Counted from the first letter of the stretch, positions 53,055 to 63,541 are shown. The stretch is DNA of 64,000 nucleotides from Lysobacteraceae bacterium PS02340 (GCA_029959605.1 JASCOC010000004.1:62001-126000), one strand, 5' to 3'. Notes: a model not told the origin generated them from the sequence alone. Made by a program: numbers and translations.

Positions 53055-53524
53055 GCGCGGACCGTGTCGGCGAGCGGGGCGGCGTCGAGCAGCAGACTGC
53101 GCAATCGGGCGAGATCGGGCGCGGTGCGCAGATCGTCGCGGAAGTCGGCGTTGGAGAAATATTCGACCAGTCCCGACAGCGTCTGCAGATGCTGTTCGAC
53201 CTGGTGATCGGGCACGCACATCGCGAACACCAGATCCACCGGCTGGCCGTCGGTGGCGTTGAAATCGATCGGATGCGAAAGCCGCAGAAACGCGGCGCGC
53301 GGTTCGCGGAATGCGGTGCTGCGTGCGTGCGGAATCGCAACGCCGCGACCGATGCCGGTGCTGCCCAGTTGCTCGCGCTCACGCAGTGCGTGGCCGAGCA
53401 ACGGGGTCAGCGTCGGGGAATTGCCGGCGAGCAACCGCGCGGCGGAGTCCAGTACGACATCGCGGGAACCGGGTGCGACCAGCATCACGATGCGGTCGGC
53501 CGAGAGCAGATCGGAGAAGGACAT
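53051..53524 (-). CDS. ptsN: PTS IIA-like nitrogen regulatory protein PtsN (EIIA-Ntr)
   Basis: A 157-residue EIIA of the fructose/mannitol fold with active H66 in [13 protein letters not shown]. Other landmarks are [48 protein letters not shown] and [20 protein letters not shown]. In enterics PtsN controls K+ uptake and the envelope stress response. Gene order rpoN-hpf-ptsN is conserved; hprK follows with a 4-base overlap. Confidence 0.96.
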   Translation of the reverse strand: MSFSDLLSADRIVMLVAPGSRDVVLDSAARLLAGNSPTLTPLLGHALREREQLGSTGIGRGVAIPHARSTAFREPRAAFLRLSHPIDFNATDGQPVDLVFAMCVPDHQVEQHLQTLSGLVEYFSNADFRDDLRTAPDLARLRSLLLDAAPLADTVRA

Positions 53525-53563
53525 GCCGCGCGTGGCCCGGAGGCAATTCGTGGGAGCAGCAGC

Positions 53564-53890
53564 CTAGCCGAAAGTGCCGTCGCGTGCAGGGCTCTCGCCG
53601 CGGTGATGGTCGACGACCTTCTTGCGATGCTTGACCAGCAGGCGGTCGACCTTGTCGGTCAGCTGATCGATAGCGGCGTACATGTCGGCCGCACTCGCAT
53701 CGGCGTGGAACGTCTTGCCGGCGATGATGGCGGTGGCCTCGGCCTTGTGAAGCAGCTTTTCGACACTGAGCTGGACACGCACGTGCAGTGGCTGATCAAA
53801 GTGCTTGGCGAGCTTCTGGAACTTGGTGTCCACGTGCTCTCGCAGGGCGGGCGTCACCTCGAGCTGGTGGCCATGGGTCTCGACATGCAT
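53564..53890 (-). CDS. hpf: ribosome hibernation promoting factor (short HPF)
   Basis: A 108-residue HPF/YfiA-type protein that dimerises ribosomes in stationary phase. The ATG at 53890 has a perfect AAGGAGG (53897-53903) 6 bases before it, better than the TTG two codons upstream. HGHQLEVTPALREHVDTKFQ, HVRVQLSVEKLLHKAEATAI and HADASAADMYAAIDQLTDKV are typical; there is no long C-terminal dimerisation domain. It lies 135 bases downstream of rpoN. Confidence 0.95.
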   Translation of the reverse strand: MHVETHGHQLEVTPALREHVDTKFQKLAKHFDQPLHVRVQLSVEKLLHKAEATAIIAGKTFHADASAADMYAAIDQLTDKVDRLLVKHRKKVVDHHRGESPARDGTFG

Positions 53891-54025
53891 CAGCAACCTC
53901 CTTCAACGGTTCGGGAAGGACCCGTCCGCGATCGACGCGAACGATCGGGTCCAGAGTAGCGCGGCGGAGGCCCGGTGCAAGCGCCGTGCGTCACGTCTCT
54001 GGGACCAACTTAGGGAACCGGAAGT

Positions 54026-55486
54026 TCAGGCGATGCGAACGCGCTCGTGCGACGAGACGATGTGCAGCGCTTCGCGGTATTTGGCCACCGTGCGGCGCGC
54101 GACCGGCACGCCGGCGGCCTTGAGCAGATCGGCCAGCCGCGCATCCGACAGCGGCTTGCGCGGGTTCTCGGCCTCGATGAGGCTGCGGATCATCTGCTGG
54201 ATCGCGGTGCTCGATGCCTCGCCGCCGCCTTCGGTGCCGACGCCGGAATCGAAGAAGTCCTTCAGCGACAGCGTGCCGCGCGGCGTGTGCACCCACTTGC
54301 GGGCGACCGCGCGCGACACTGTGGATTCATGCATGCCGATTTCCTCGGCGACTTCGCGCAGTGTCAACGGACGCAATGCGCGCTTGCCGAATTCGAGGAA
54401 ACCCGACTGCTGGCGCACCAGGCAGCGTACGACCTTGAGCAGCGTTTCGCCACGCGCCTCGATGTTCTTCAGCAGCCAGCGCGCTTCCTGCAGGCGTCCC
54501 TTGAGATAACCGGCATCGCTGGCGCCTGCGTGCTGGATCATCTGCTCGTAGCCGCGATGGATGGTCACGCGCGGGAAATGCGAGCCGGCCAGCGTGACTT
54601 TCCAGACGCCGTTCTGACGCGCGATCACGCAGTCGGGCGTCACGTAGTTGTCGTGCGGCACATTGCCGATCTGCGCGCCGGGACGCGGATCGAGACTGCG
54701 CAGCAGTTGCAACGCGGTCGCGGCTTCCTCTGGCGGACAGCCCAGCGCATCCGCGAGCCCCGGCGCGCCGAGTTTCGGCAGACGTTCGATGTGATCGCGT
54801 GCGGCCAACAGCGCCACCGCGCGGCCGGGCGTGTCGACGTGCAGCGGTTCGAGTTGCAGGCGCAGGCATTCGCCGAGATCGCGCGCGCCCACTCCGACCG
54901 GGTCGAAGCGCTGCACACGGCACAGCACTGCAGCGACTTCGCCTGCGCTGGCGCGCGTTTCCGGCAGCAGCGTCGCGACGATGTCGTCCAGCGATTCGCG
55001 CAGATAGCCGTCGTCGTCGATCGCATCGATCAGCGCGACGCCGATGTTGCGATCGCGCGCTGACATGGTGCTCAGGTGCAGCTGCCAGGACAGATGGTCC
55101 TGCAGGCTTTCCGACTGGATCATGCGGTCGGCGGCATCACCGTCGCCGTCGTTGTCGCCATGGCCCTGACCACCGCCGCTGCCGCGCTCGTTCCAGCCGT
55201 CGTCGCCATCCCATGCAGCGGCAGGCTCGGCATCGACGTCGCGGCCGGTGTCGTCGTGGTCCTGGCGGCGGGTGTCGTCCTGGTCCTGCGCATTGCCGCG
55301 TTCGGACAGCGGCTGCGCGGAGATCGACTCGGGTTCTTCCCAGTCGAGCAGCGGATTGCTCTCGACCGCGGTGGTGATCTCGGTTTCGAGTTCCACCGTC
55401 GACAACTGGAGCAGATGCAACGCCTGACGCAATTGCGGCGTCAGAACGAGATGTTGCCCCAGCGATGTCTGCAGACGTGGCTTCAT
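54026..55486 (-). CDS. rpoN: RNA polymerase sigma-54 factor
   Basis: A 486-residue sigma factor for -24/-12 promoters. Region I is QHLVLTPQLRQALHLLQLS; an acidic, Asp/Gly-rich region II (~60-110) follows. The core-binding and helix-turn-helix parts include EIGMHESTVSRAVARKWVHT, and the C-terminal RpoN box is VARRTVAKYRE. Length is standard. It lies 36 bases after lptB in the lpt-rpoN-hpf-ptsN order seen in many proteobacteria. Confidence 0.97.
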   Translation of the reverse strand: MKPRLQTSLGQHLVLTPQLRQALHLLQLSTVELETEITTAVESNPLLDWEEPESISAQPLSERGNAQDQDDTRRQDHDDTGRDVDAEPAAAWDGDDGWNERGSGGGQGHGDNDGDGDAADRMIQSESLQDHLSWQLHLSTMSARDRNIGVALIDAIDDDGYLRESLDDIVATLLPETRASAGEVAAVLCRVQRFDPVGVGARDLGECLRLQLEPLHVDTPGRAVALLAARDHIERLPKLGAPGLADALGCPPEEAATALQLLRSLDPRPGAQIGNVPHDNYVTPDCVIARQNGVWKVTLAGSHFPRVTIHRGYEQMIQHAGASDAGYLKGRLQEARWLLKNIEARGETLLKVVRCLVRQQSGFLEFGKRALRPLTLREVAEEIGMHESTVSRAVARKWVHTPRGTLSLKDFFDSGVGTEGGGEASSTAIQQMIRSLIEAENPRKPLSDARLADLLKAAGVPVARRTVAKYREALHIVSSHERVRIA

Positions 55487-55522
55487 CGACTCCGGAACTC
55501 CCTGACCGGATGCGTGCGCCGA

Positions 55523-56242
55523 CTACAGACGGAAGGATTCCCCCAGGTAGACACGACGCACGTCGGGATTGGCCAGCAGTGCTTCCGGAGCCCCCTGCGC
55601 GAGCACGCCGCCGTCACTGAGGATATACGCCCGGTCACAGATCCCCAAGGTCTCGCGGACGTTGTGGTCGGTGATCAGTACGCCGATCCCGCGTTCCTTG
55701 AGATGGGTGACGATCCGCTGGATCTCGCCGACCGAGATCGGGTCGACGCCGGCGAAGGGTTCGTCGAGCAGCATCATGCGCGGATTCGCGGCCAGTGCGC
55801 GGGCGATCTCGACCCGGCGTCGCTCGCCGCCCGAAAGACTGGCACCGGCCTGGTCGGCGACGTGGGTGATCTGCAGCTCGTCCATCAGGTCGGCCAGCGT
55901 CTTCTGACGGCCGGCCTTGTCGAGATCCTCGCGCAGCTCCAGCACCAGCATGATGTTGTCGGCAACGCTGAGCTTGCGGAACACCGACGGTTCCTGCGGC
56001 AGGTAGCCGACGCCGCGCTTGGCGCGGGTGTACATCGGCTCGGCGGTGATGTCGTGGCCATCGAGCACGATCCGGCCGGCATCGGCCGGCACCAGGCCGA
56101 CGATCATGTAGAAGCAGGTCGTCTTGCCGGCGCCGTTGGGGCCGAGCAGGCCGACGACTTCGCCCGATTCGAGCGTCAGCCCGAATTCCTTGACGACCTC
56201 GCGCTGCTTGTAGCTTTTGCGCAGACCTTCGGCGACGAGCAT
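55523..56242 (-). CDS. lptB: LPS export ABC transporter ATPase LptB
   Basis: A 239-residue ABC ATPase driving LPS extraction by LptFG. Walker [29 protein letters not shown] (Q-loop), signature [19 protein letters not shown], Walker [13 protein letters not shown] and switch histidine in TDHNVRETL are all present. The start overlaps the lptA stop by one base. Co-transcribed with lptC and lptA. Confidence 0.97.
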   Translation of the reverse strand: MLVAEGLRKSYKQREVVKEFGLTLESGEVVGLLGPNGAGKTTCFYMIVGLVPADAGRIVLDGHDITAEPMYTRAKRGVGYLPQEPSVFRKLSVADNIMLVLELREDLDKAGRQKTLADLMDELQITHVADQAGASLSGGERRRVEIARALAANPRMMLLDEPFAGVDPISVGEIQRIVTHLKERGIGVLITDHNVRETLGICDRAYILSDGGVLAQGAPEALLANPDVRRVYLGESFRL

Positions 56243-56781
56243 CAGCGGCCGCCCTGCGCTGCGGGCGCCGGCTGCGCTGGCGTCTGGTTGCGTGGCTGGA
56301 ACTGCATGCGCACGCGGCCCTGGCCTTCGCCGCCGCCCTGCACCCGGCCGGTCGACATGTTGTAGACGATGCGCTGGCCTTCGATCTTGCCCTGGCCCGG
56401 CTGGTTGACGACGGCATTGCCGGTCAGCACGACGGTGTCGCTCGTCATGTTGTAGTCGGCCTGGGCGGCGGTCGCGTCGACCCAGCCACCGTCGTCCATC
56501 TGCTGCTTCATCTTCACCGGGCCGCCATTGAGGATCACGCGCTGGAATTCGCCGCTGCTGCGGCGCAGGTCGGCGCGCGTGGCCTGGATCTCGAGCGTGC
56601 CCTGGGTGATCGTCACGCCGCTGGTGAGCAGGCATGGCAGCCGTTCGTCACTGACCGAGCAGTCACTTCCACCCGCGTCGACGTCGAGCGGCTGGTTGCG
56701 GTCGGACGACTTCGCAGCCGCGCCCATCGGCACGGCCAGCGCGGCGACCAGAAACAGACTAGCGGCGGGAATTCGGTTCAT
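56242..56781 (-). CDS. lptA: LPS transport periplasmic protein LptA
   Basis: A 179-residue exported OstA/LptA-family protein. The signal peptide is [20 protein letters not shown] with cleavage near AAA-K. A beta-jellyroll follows: [57 protein letters not shown] and [17 protein letters not shown]. It bridges the periplasm for LPS. It overlaps lptC by 23 bases and lptB by 1 base, and ends in a Pro/Ala/Gln-rich tail. Confidence 0.94.
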   Translation of the reverse strand: MNRIPAASLFLVAALAVPMGAAAKSSDRNQPLDVDAGGSDCSVSDERLPCLLTSGVTITQGTLEIQATRADLRRSSGEFQRVILNGGPVKMKQQMDDGGWVDATAAQADYNMTSDTVVLTGNAVVNQPGQGKIEGQRIVYNMSTGRVQGGGEGQGRVRMQFQPRNQTPAQPAPAAQGGR

Positions 56782-57325
56782 TGCGGAATTTCACCTTGGA
56801 AAGAAGCTCGATCCGTCCCGAATCGAGGTCGGCACGCATGCCGGTGCCCTGCATTGTAGAACCGGGCTGTTCGACATCGACCAGCGCGTCGGACGTGGCC
56901 TGGTTGCGTTGCGGAAAGACGTTCATGGCCTCGGTGCGCATGCGGGTCGGACGCGGACTGCCTTCGGGGCTGTCGGCGATGACCTCGCCGCGCAAGCGGA
57001 CTTCCTGGTTGTCCTCGGACACCCAGCCGGTCTTGGAGCGAATTTCCCAGCGACCGTCGCCTTCCTTTTCCGGGATATGGAACAGCGGGGTCACGAGTTC
57101 GAGCGTGCGCGCGCCAGGGGTCTGCTGCAGCTGCGGGGCCTGCAGCGAGAACGCTTCGCGGCCCTCGTTGTCGAGCGCGACAATGTCGAAGTCGCGCAGC
57201 AGGTAATCGGTGCGACCGTCGGCCGGATCTTCCGAGACGATCGTGTCCTTCTGCCGCCAGGCCGACCAGCCGGAGATCAGCGCGCCGAGCAGCAGCACGA
57301 CGGTCAGGGTCAGGCGCCAGTTCAC
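56759..57325 (-). CDS. lptC: LPS export protein LptC
   Basis: A 188-residue bitopic protein. The GTG start at 57325 overlaps the kdsC stop (GTGA) and puts WRLTLTVVLLLGALISGWSA as a single N-terminal membrane helix. The jellyroll part includes DYLLRDFDIVALDNEGREAF, LVTPLFHIPEKEGDGRWEIR and NQEVRLRGEVIADSPEG. LptC connects LptBFG to LptA. Ends inside the lptA start. Confidence 0.94.
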   Translation of the reverse strand: MNWRLTLTVVLLLGALISGWSAWRQKDTIVSEDPADGRTDYLLRDFDIVALDNEGREAFSLQAPQLQQTPGARTLELVTPLFHIPEKEGDGRWEIRSKTGWVSEDNQEVRLRGEVIADSPEGSPRPTRMRTEAMNVFPQRNQATSDALVDVEQPGSTMQGTGMRADLDSGRIELLSKVKFRNEPNSRR

Positions 57326-57900
57326 GAGATCCGCCCATCGGCGTGGATGCCGGCCAGACGACCCTGCGCGTGCAGGATCAGATCGCACAGCTCACGTCCG
57401 GCGCCGCGTCCACCGTTGGCGCGGGTGCGCCAGTGCGCGCTGTCGCCGGCGCAGGCATGCGCGTCTGCGGGCGACACGGCAAAACCGACGGCGCGCATCA
57501 CCCCGACATCGGCCAGGTCATCGCCCATGAACGCGACTTCCTCCAGCGTGACGCCGAGCGAAGCGCACAGCGATTCGACGCGCTCGCGCTTGTCGGCGAC
57601 ATGGACATGCGCCTCCACGCCGAGATCCGCCGCGCGGCGCTCGACGATGCCGCCCTTGCGCGCGGTCACCAGCGCCACCGCGATGCCGACCTTGCGCAGC
57701 AGCACCAGGCCCTGACCGTCGTGGACATGGAAGGTCTTGATCTCGCGACCATCGCTGTCGAAGCCCAGGCTGCCGTCGGTCAGCGTGCCGTCGACGTCGA
57801 AGCACGCCAGGCGCACGCGGGCAGCGCGGGCGAGGATCGCATCGGAGACATCGGCAAAGGGGGCAGGGGCGTCAGGCATGGTTTCGAAAGTATCGGGCAT
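57322..57900 (-). CDS. kdsC: 3-deoxy-D-manno-octulosonate 8-phosphate phosphatase
   Basis: A 192-residue HAD-family enzyme releasing Kdo from Kdo-8-phosphate. HAD motif I is CFDVDGTLTDG; GREIKTFHVHDGQGLVLL, VALVTARKGGIVERR (motif II/III region) and FMGDDLADVGVMRAVGFAVS follow. It ends as the lptC start begins (4-base overlap) and starts 19 bases after kdsD, so Kdo synthesis is directly coupled to LPS transport. Confidence 0.96.
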   Translation of the reverse strand: MPDTFETMPDAPAPFADVSDAILARAARVRLACFDVDGTLTDGSLGFDSDGREIKTFHVHDGQGLVLLRKVGIAVALVTARKGGIVERRAADLGVEAHVHVADKRERVESLCASLGVTLEEVAFMGDDLADVGVMRAVGFAVSPADAHACAGDSAHWRTRANGGRGAGRELCDLILHAQGRLAGIHADGRIS

Positions 57901-57919
57901 TGAATGAATGGGCGCCGGC

Positions 57920-58930
57920 TCAGACCACGCGGGCGCGCAGCAGGTCCTGGATGTTCAGCGCCCCGACTACCCGGCGATCGCCGTCGATGACCGGCAGCAT
58001 GGTGATCTTGCGGGTTTCCATCAGGCGCGCCGCCTCGACCGCGAGGGCATCGGCGGCGATCGCGATCGGGTCGCGGGTCATCACGTCGGCAATGCGGGCA
58101 TCGCGGACGTCGATGGCGGGGTCAGTCAGCGTGCGGCGCAGGTCGCCGTCGGTGTAGAGGCCGATCAGGCGCTGGGCCTCGTCGACGACCACGGTCATGC
58201 CCAGTCGCTTGCGGCTCATCTCCAGCAGCGCGTCGGCCAGCGAGGCGTCGGCAGACACGGTCGGGATCTCGCCACCGGCATGCATGACGTCGCGGATGTG
58301 CAGCAGCAGGCGGCGACCGAGTGCGCCGGCGGGGTGCGAACGGGCGAAATCGTCGGCGGTGAAACCGCGCGCTTCCAGCAGCGCGACGGCCAGGGCATCG
58401 CCCATCGCCAGAGACGCCGTCGTGCTCGCGGTCGGTGCCAATGCCAGCGGACAGGCTTCGGCCGGCACGCTGATGTCGAGGTGGATGTCGGCGGCCATGG
58501 CCATTGTCGACGTGGCGCGTCCAGTCACCGCGATCAGCGCATTGCCCTGGCGCTTGAGCACCGGCAGCAGCATCAGGATCTCGTCGGACTCGCCCGAATA
58601 AGACAGCGCCAGCACCACGTCGGCGTCGGTGATCATGCCCAGATCGCCGTGGCCGGCCTCCCCCGGGTGCACGTAGAAAGCCGGAGTGCCGGTCGACGCA
58701 AAGGTTGCGGCGATCTTGCGGGCGACATGACCGGACTTGCCCATGCCCATGCAAACCACGCGGCCGCGGCATTCGAGGATGCGCGCGCAGGCGGCGGAGA
58801 ATTCGCCGTCCAGCCGCGCGGCCACCGCTTGCAGACCTTCGACCTCGACCGCAAAGACACGTCGTCCGCTGGCCGCGAAATCGGACCCGGCAGCGGCAAC
58901 TTCACGGGGGTGGTCGACCATATCCGGCAC
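57920..58930 (-). CDS. kdsD: arabinose-5-phosphate isomerase KdsD (SIS plus CBS)
   Basis: A 336-residue enzyme converting ribulose-5-phosphate to arabinose-5-phosphate for Kdo. The SIS domain (~40-180) has VCMGMGKSGHVARKIAATFA, FYVHPGEAGHGDLGMITDAD and LSYSGESDEI; two CBS domains (~200-335) follow with DVMHAGGEIPTVSADASLAD and LIGLYTDGDLRRTL. The start may be GTG at 58930 or ATG at 58921. First gene of the long block, divergent from ibaG. Confidence 0.95.
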   Translation of the reverse strand: MPDMVDHPREVAAAGSDFAASGRRVFAVEVEGLQAVAARLDGEFSAACARILECRGRVVCMGMGKSGHVARKIAATFASTGTPAFYVHPGEAGHGDLGMITDADVVLALSYSGESDEILMLLPVLKRQGNALIAVTGRATSTMAMAADIHLDISVPAEACPLALAPTASTTASLAMGDALAVALLEARGFTADDFARSHPAGALGRRLLLHIRDVMHAGGEIPTVSADASLADALLEMSRKRLGMTVVVDEAQRLIGLYTDGDLRRTLTDPAIDVRDARIADVMTRDPIAIAADALAVEAARLMETRKITMLPVIDGDRRVVGALNIQDLLRARVV

Positions 58931-58958
58931 AGGGCTTTTCCGTTAGGCTAAGCCGTTC

Positions 58959-58964
58959 ATTTTA
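58959..58964 (-). promoter_or_regulatory. candidate -10 box for the kdsD operon
   Basis: Read on the minus strand the sequence TAAAAT lies about 29 bases before the kdsD GTG start, in the only AT-rich part of the kdsD-ibaG divergent gap. No convincing -35 is seen. Low confidence. Confidence 0.3.
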
Positions 58965-59011
58965 TGCGCTTTCCGGCGTGAATGCCCCGCGACAGGCGGC
59001 GTCGGCGATGA

Positions 59012-60595
<1,584 letters not shown>

Positions 60596-60598
60596 GTC

Positions 60599-60895
60599 AT
60601 GGCGTTCAAGGGCCGGTTGTCGAACCGCCGCATCGCGCTGTTCGCGACGATCGCGGTGGTGCTGCTCGCGCTGGGCTGGATGCGCTACACCAATGCCGCG
60701 GCGCTCAGCGGCATGCCGTTCAAGGAAATGGACTGGAACGAGGACGGCGAGCTGACCCGCGGCGAAGTGCTGCAGGGATTTTTCACCGTCACCGCGGTGC
60801 GCACGCAGGAAGGCAACCGCAGCTGTGTCGACTACCGCCGGCGTGGCTCGGCCGAACCGATCCGGGTGGAATGCAGAACCGAAACCGCGCCCTGA
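60599..60895 (+). CDS. small membrane-anchored EF-hand protein
   Basis: A 98-residue protein with an N-terminal membrane helix (RIALFATIAVVLLALGWM) and one EF-hand loop: D-W-N-E-D-G-E-L-T-R-G-E (about residues 44-55), with Asp/Asn/Asp at positions 1, 3, 5 and Glu at 12 as needed to bind calcium. A cysteine-containing tail (RSCVDYRR, RVECRTET) follows. Starts 3 bases after murA, likely co-transcribed; ends at a strong terminator. Function unknown. Confidence 0.8.
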   Translation: MAFKGRLSNRRIALFATIAVVLLALGWMRYTNAAALSGMPFKEMDWNEDGELTRGEVLQGFFTVTAVRTQEGNRSCVDYRRRGSAEPIRVECRTETAP

Positions 60896-60914
60896 CGCGC
60901 GGTCGCCGGAACCC

Positions 60915-60945
60915 ACAAAAAAGGCCCTGCAATGCGGGGCCTTTT
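60915..60945. terminator. bidirectional rho-independent terminator
   Basis: AAGGCCC (60921-60927) pairs with GGGCCTT (60937-60943), with an inner GC/GC pair and AAT loop. An A-run lies on the left (60917-60922) and TTTT on the right, so it can stop both the murA operon and the convergent DUF3108 operon. Confidence 0.88.
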
Positions 60946-60964
60946 GCTTGATGCGATGCGCGGA

Positions 60965-61681
60965 TCAGTTGACCGACTGCAGACGCATGTCGATGTGGTC
61001 CTTGCCGTCGCGACGCTGCAGCAGACGCGCCGGCACCGGCATGTCGTCGACGATCCACGCGATGATCTCGCGGCGACCATCGGTGCGCACGACCTTGGTG
61101 GCTTCCATCGAGCGACCGCCGACCGTCACCTGCTCTGTGCCCTGGCGTTCGAACAGCTGACGCTTGGCGCGGCCGTCTTCGACCAGGCGGTAGCGCAGCG
61201 GCGACTTGCCGGCCTGCACGTCACGCACCAGCACGAGGTTCATCAGCATGCCGTCGAGATCGCCGGCCTGCAGCTTCACCGGTCCGCTCTGGCCGTCGCG
61301 CACGTCGCCGGCGAAACGGGCTTCGCCCGCGTTCCAGTCGTAGGTGGTGTTGAGTTCGCGGTTCTTCATCAGCATCGCCGCGAGGCCGGATTCGCCGCGC
61401 TGCGAGTCGCTGCTCGACACCGGACGCCACTGCTCGCCGTTCGCTTCGAAGGTCGTCGTCTGTTCCAGACGCGCGCCAGCGCCCGCGACCTGCAGGCCGT
61501 ACTTCCAGCGATTGCCGCCTTCCTGCGCGAGATTCATGTTCGCCTGCGCGCGCATGCCCATGTAGTTGGCCTGGTAGGTCGCGGTGAACGGCTCGATCGC
61601 CATCGCGGGCAGCGCAGCGAAGGCCAGCAGCGCAGCGCCGGTGGCGGTCAGCAATCGGGTCATGGGGGCTCGTGTCTTCAT
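60965..61681 (-). CDS. DUF3108 family exported protein (second tandem copy)
   Basis: A 238-residue protein. The ATG at 61681 is backed by AAGGAG at 61689-61694; an internal ATG six codons on (MTRLLTATGAALLAFAALPA) also starts the signal peptide, which ends near AMA. The domain has FTATYQANYMGMRAQANMNL, WKYGLQVAGAGARLEQTTTF, NTTYDWNAGEARFAGDVRDG and IIAWIVDDMPVPARLLQRRD. DUF3108 proteins are periplasmic beta-rich proteins of unknown role. Overlaps the first copy by 4 bases. Confidence 0.9.
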   Translation of the reverse strand: MKTRAPMTRLLTATGAALLAFAALPAMAIEPFTATYQANYMGMRAQANMNLAQEGGNRWKYGLQVAGAGARLEQTTTFEANGEQWRPVSSSDSQRGESGLAAMLMKNRELNTTYDWNAGEARFAGDVRDGQSGPVKLQAGDLDGMLMNLVLVRDVQAGKSPLRYRLVEDGRAKRQLFERQGTEQVTVGGRSMEATKVVRTDGRREIIAWIVDDMPVPARLLQRRDGKDHIDMRLQSVN

Positions 61682-62403
61682 TGTGGTGCTCCTTGGTATT
61701 CGACCAGGCGCAGGTCCACCGCGTCCTCGCCATCTTCGCGTTGCAGGATCCGGACCGGCGTCGGTACGCCGTCCGCGACCCAGATGATCATCTCGTCGTT
61801 GCCGCCGTTGGTTCGTGAAACGCGCAACGCCGAATAACTGATGTCGCCGACCTGCACGAGCTCCGGCTCGGCGGCCGCCTGGTAGGCGTACTGGCGCACG
61901 CGGCCGCCGTCGACGAAGCGGTACTGCAGTGTCGCGTTCGGCGCGGCATCGCGCATCACTGCCAGATTGATCAGCAGCGCGCTCATGTCGCCGGGTTGCA
62001 GCGGTACCGGATCGCGGCGACGCTTGCTCAGATCGCCGGTCCAGCGTGCGACATTGTTGGCCCAGTCGTAGACGCCCTCGACCTTGCGGTTGAAGAACAC
62101 CGCAGCCTTGCGCGTCGTGCTCTGGCGCAGCGGGCGGTAGACGGTGCCGACCACGTCGAACAGCGTGTCCTGTTCCAGATTCAGACCGAGGATGCCGGCG
62201 AAACCGCGGTTTCCCCGGATGCCAAGATCCACCTGCCACTGTGCGCCCCGGGGTTGCAGGCGCATTGTCGCCGTGCCGGCCTGCTTGCCCTGGTACCAGG
62301 CGTCGTAGGTCGCGACGAACGGCTCCAGCCCGGCACCGCGCGCGGCCGTGGGCCACGCGACGATCAGCAGGGCGGTCGCGAACAGGGAGAGGAGGGCGCG
62401 CAT
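61678..62403 (-). CDS. DUF3108 family exported protein (first tandem copy)
   Basis: A 241-residue protein with a signal peptide (MRALLSLFATALLIVAWPTA). Same architecture as the second copy: EPFVATYDAWYQGKQAGTAT, WQVDLGIRGNRGFAGILGLN, GVYDWANNVARWTGDLSKRR and MIIWVADGVPTPVRILQRED. The two copies are clearly homologous but diverged, an old tandem duplication. Starts 10 bases after purN and ends in ATGA overlap with the second copy. Confidence 0.9.
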   Translation of the reverse strand: MRALLSLFATALLIVAWPTAARGAGLEPFVATYDAWYQGKQAGTATMRLQPRGAQWQVDLGIRGNRGFAGILGLNLEQDTLFDVVGTVYRPLRQSTTRKAAVFFNRKVEGVYDWANNVARWTGDLSKRRRDPVPLQPGDMSALLINLAVMRDAAPNATLQYRFVDGGRVRQYAYQAAAEPELVQVGDISYSALRVSRTNGGNDEMIIWVADGVPTPVRILQREDGEDAVDLRLVEYQGAPQ

Positions 62404-62413
62404 AGGACGGGCA

Positions 62414-63070
62414 TCATGCGAAGCAATCAGTGGCTGCCAGCTGAAGCGGCGCGGCGGCGCGTTGGCCGTCGACATGAACGCCGTCTTCATGCAGCCGCAC
62501 GCGACCGGCGGCGATCCAGTGCAATGTCTCCAGCAGCAGCGGATGTTCCCGGCCCAGCACGCGCGCCGACAGCGTCTCGGTATCGTCGCCGGGCAGCACC
62601 GGCACCCGCGCCTGCGCGATGACCGGGCCACCGTCGAGCTCGGCGGTCACGTAATGCACGCTGGCGCCGTGTTCCGGCACGCCCGCATCGAGCGCGCGCT
62701 GGTGCGTGTGCAGGCCCTTGAAGTCGGGCAGCAGCGAAGGATGGATGTTGATCATCCTGCCGGCGCGCGCAGTCATCACCTCGGCGCCGATCAGACGCAT
62801 ATAACCGGCGCAGACGATCAGGTCGGGCCCCGCGGCATCGAGGGCGCCGAACAGCGCGGCGTCGTGCGCGGCGCGGTCGGCGAAATCGCGCGGTCGGATC
62901 GCATGCGCCTGCAGGCCGGCGTCGCGGGCGCGCACCAGCGCCTGTGCGTCCTTGCGGTCGGACCAGGCGCCGATGACTTCGGCGTCCAGCGTGCCGGCCG
63001 CGATCGCATCGAGGATCGCCTGCAGATTGGTGCCGCGACCCGAGGCCAGCACCGCCAGTCGCAGCGTCAT
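62414..63070 (-). CDS. purN: phosphoribosylglycinamide formyltransferase (GART)
   Basis: A 218-residue enzyme adding formyl from 10-formyl-THF to GAR, third step of purine synthesis. LAVLASGRGTNLQAILDAI binds phosphate; the catalytic Asn/His/Asp are in GRMINIHPSLLPDFKGLHTH and TAELDGGPVIAQARVPVLPG. Its start overlaps the small membrane protein's stop (ATGA), and purM lies upstream of that, the usual purMN pair with one gene inserted. Confidence 0.97.
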   Translation of the reverse strand: MTLRLAVLASGRGTNLQAILDAIAAGTLDAEVIGAWSDRKDAQALVRARDAGLQAHAIRPRDFADRAAHDAALFGALDAAGPDLIVCAGYMRLIGAEVMTARAGRMINIHPSLLPDFKGLHTHQRALDAGVPEHGASVHYVTAELDGGPVIAQARVPVLPGDDTETLSARVLGREHPLLLETLHWIAAGRVRLHEDGVHVDGQRAAAPLQLAATDCFA

Positions 63071-63447
63071 CGGCGTGCACCTGCGATGTCGAACAGGGCG
63101 CGCGTGTCGGGGCGCTGCAGGAGCACCAGCGTCGCGATGCCCAGCGCGGTGCCGAGCGGCACATGCAGGCAGATCAACGCGGCGACGGTCGTGCACAGAC
63201 CGGGGCGCGTGTGCCGCAGCAGATGCAGGGCGGACCAGATGCACAGCACGCCGCCGATCAGCGAGCCGATGGTCAGCACCCCGAAGACCGCGATCGTCGC
63301 CTTGCCGACGGGATCGGTAAAGCCTTCGGCGGCTTCCTGGGTGAAACCGAACACCAGAATGATGCCGAAGACCACGGCGCCGGCGAGCGAGAGCCCGCCG
63401 AGGATGTGATGCAGCACGCCGAGCGTGCGCAGCTGGCTGGACGCCAT
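63067..63447 (-). CDS. small membrane protein between purM and purN
   Basis: A 126-residue protein with three to four hydrophobic helices (VLHHILGGLSLAGAVVFGII, ATIAVFGVLTIGSLIGGVLC, ALICLHVPLGTALGIATLVL). Starts MASSQLRTLGVLHHILGGL. The HLLRHTRPG and LLQRPDTRALF segments resemble the small DUF4870- or DUF4126-like membrane families only loosely. Overlaps purN by 4 bases. Role unknown; position suggests co-expression with purine genes. Confidence 0.8.
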   Translation of the reverse strand: MASSQLRTLGVLHHILGGLSLAGAVVFGIILVFGFTQEAAEGFTDPVGKATIAVFGVLTIGSLIGGVLCIWSALHLLRHTRPGLCTTVAALICLHVPLGTALGIATLVLLQRPDTRALFDIAGARR

Positions 63448-63541
63448 GGCAGGCGACACCGCCACGCGCAACGCCGGCGATGCGGTCGCCGGCGGCGCGT
63501 ACGGAGACGCGGGTTCGGATCCGGCCGACACGGCGCCGGAA

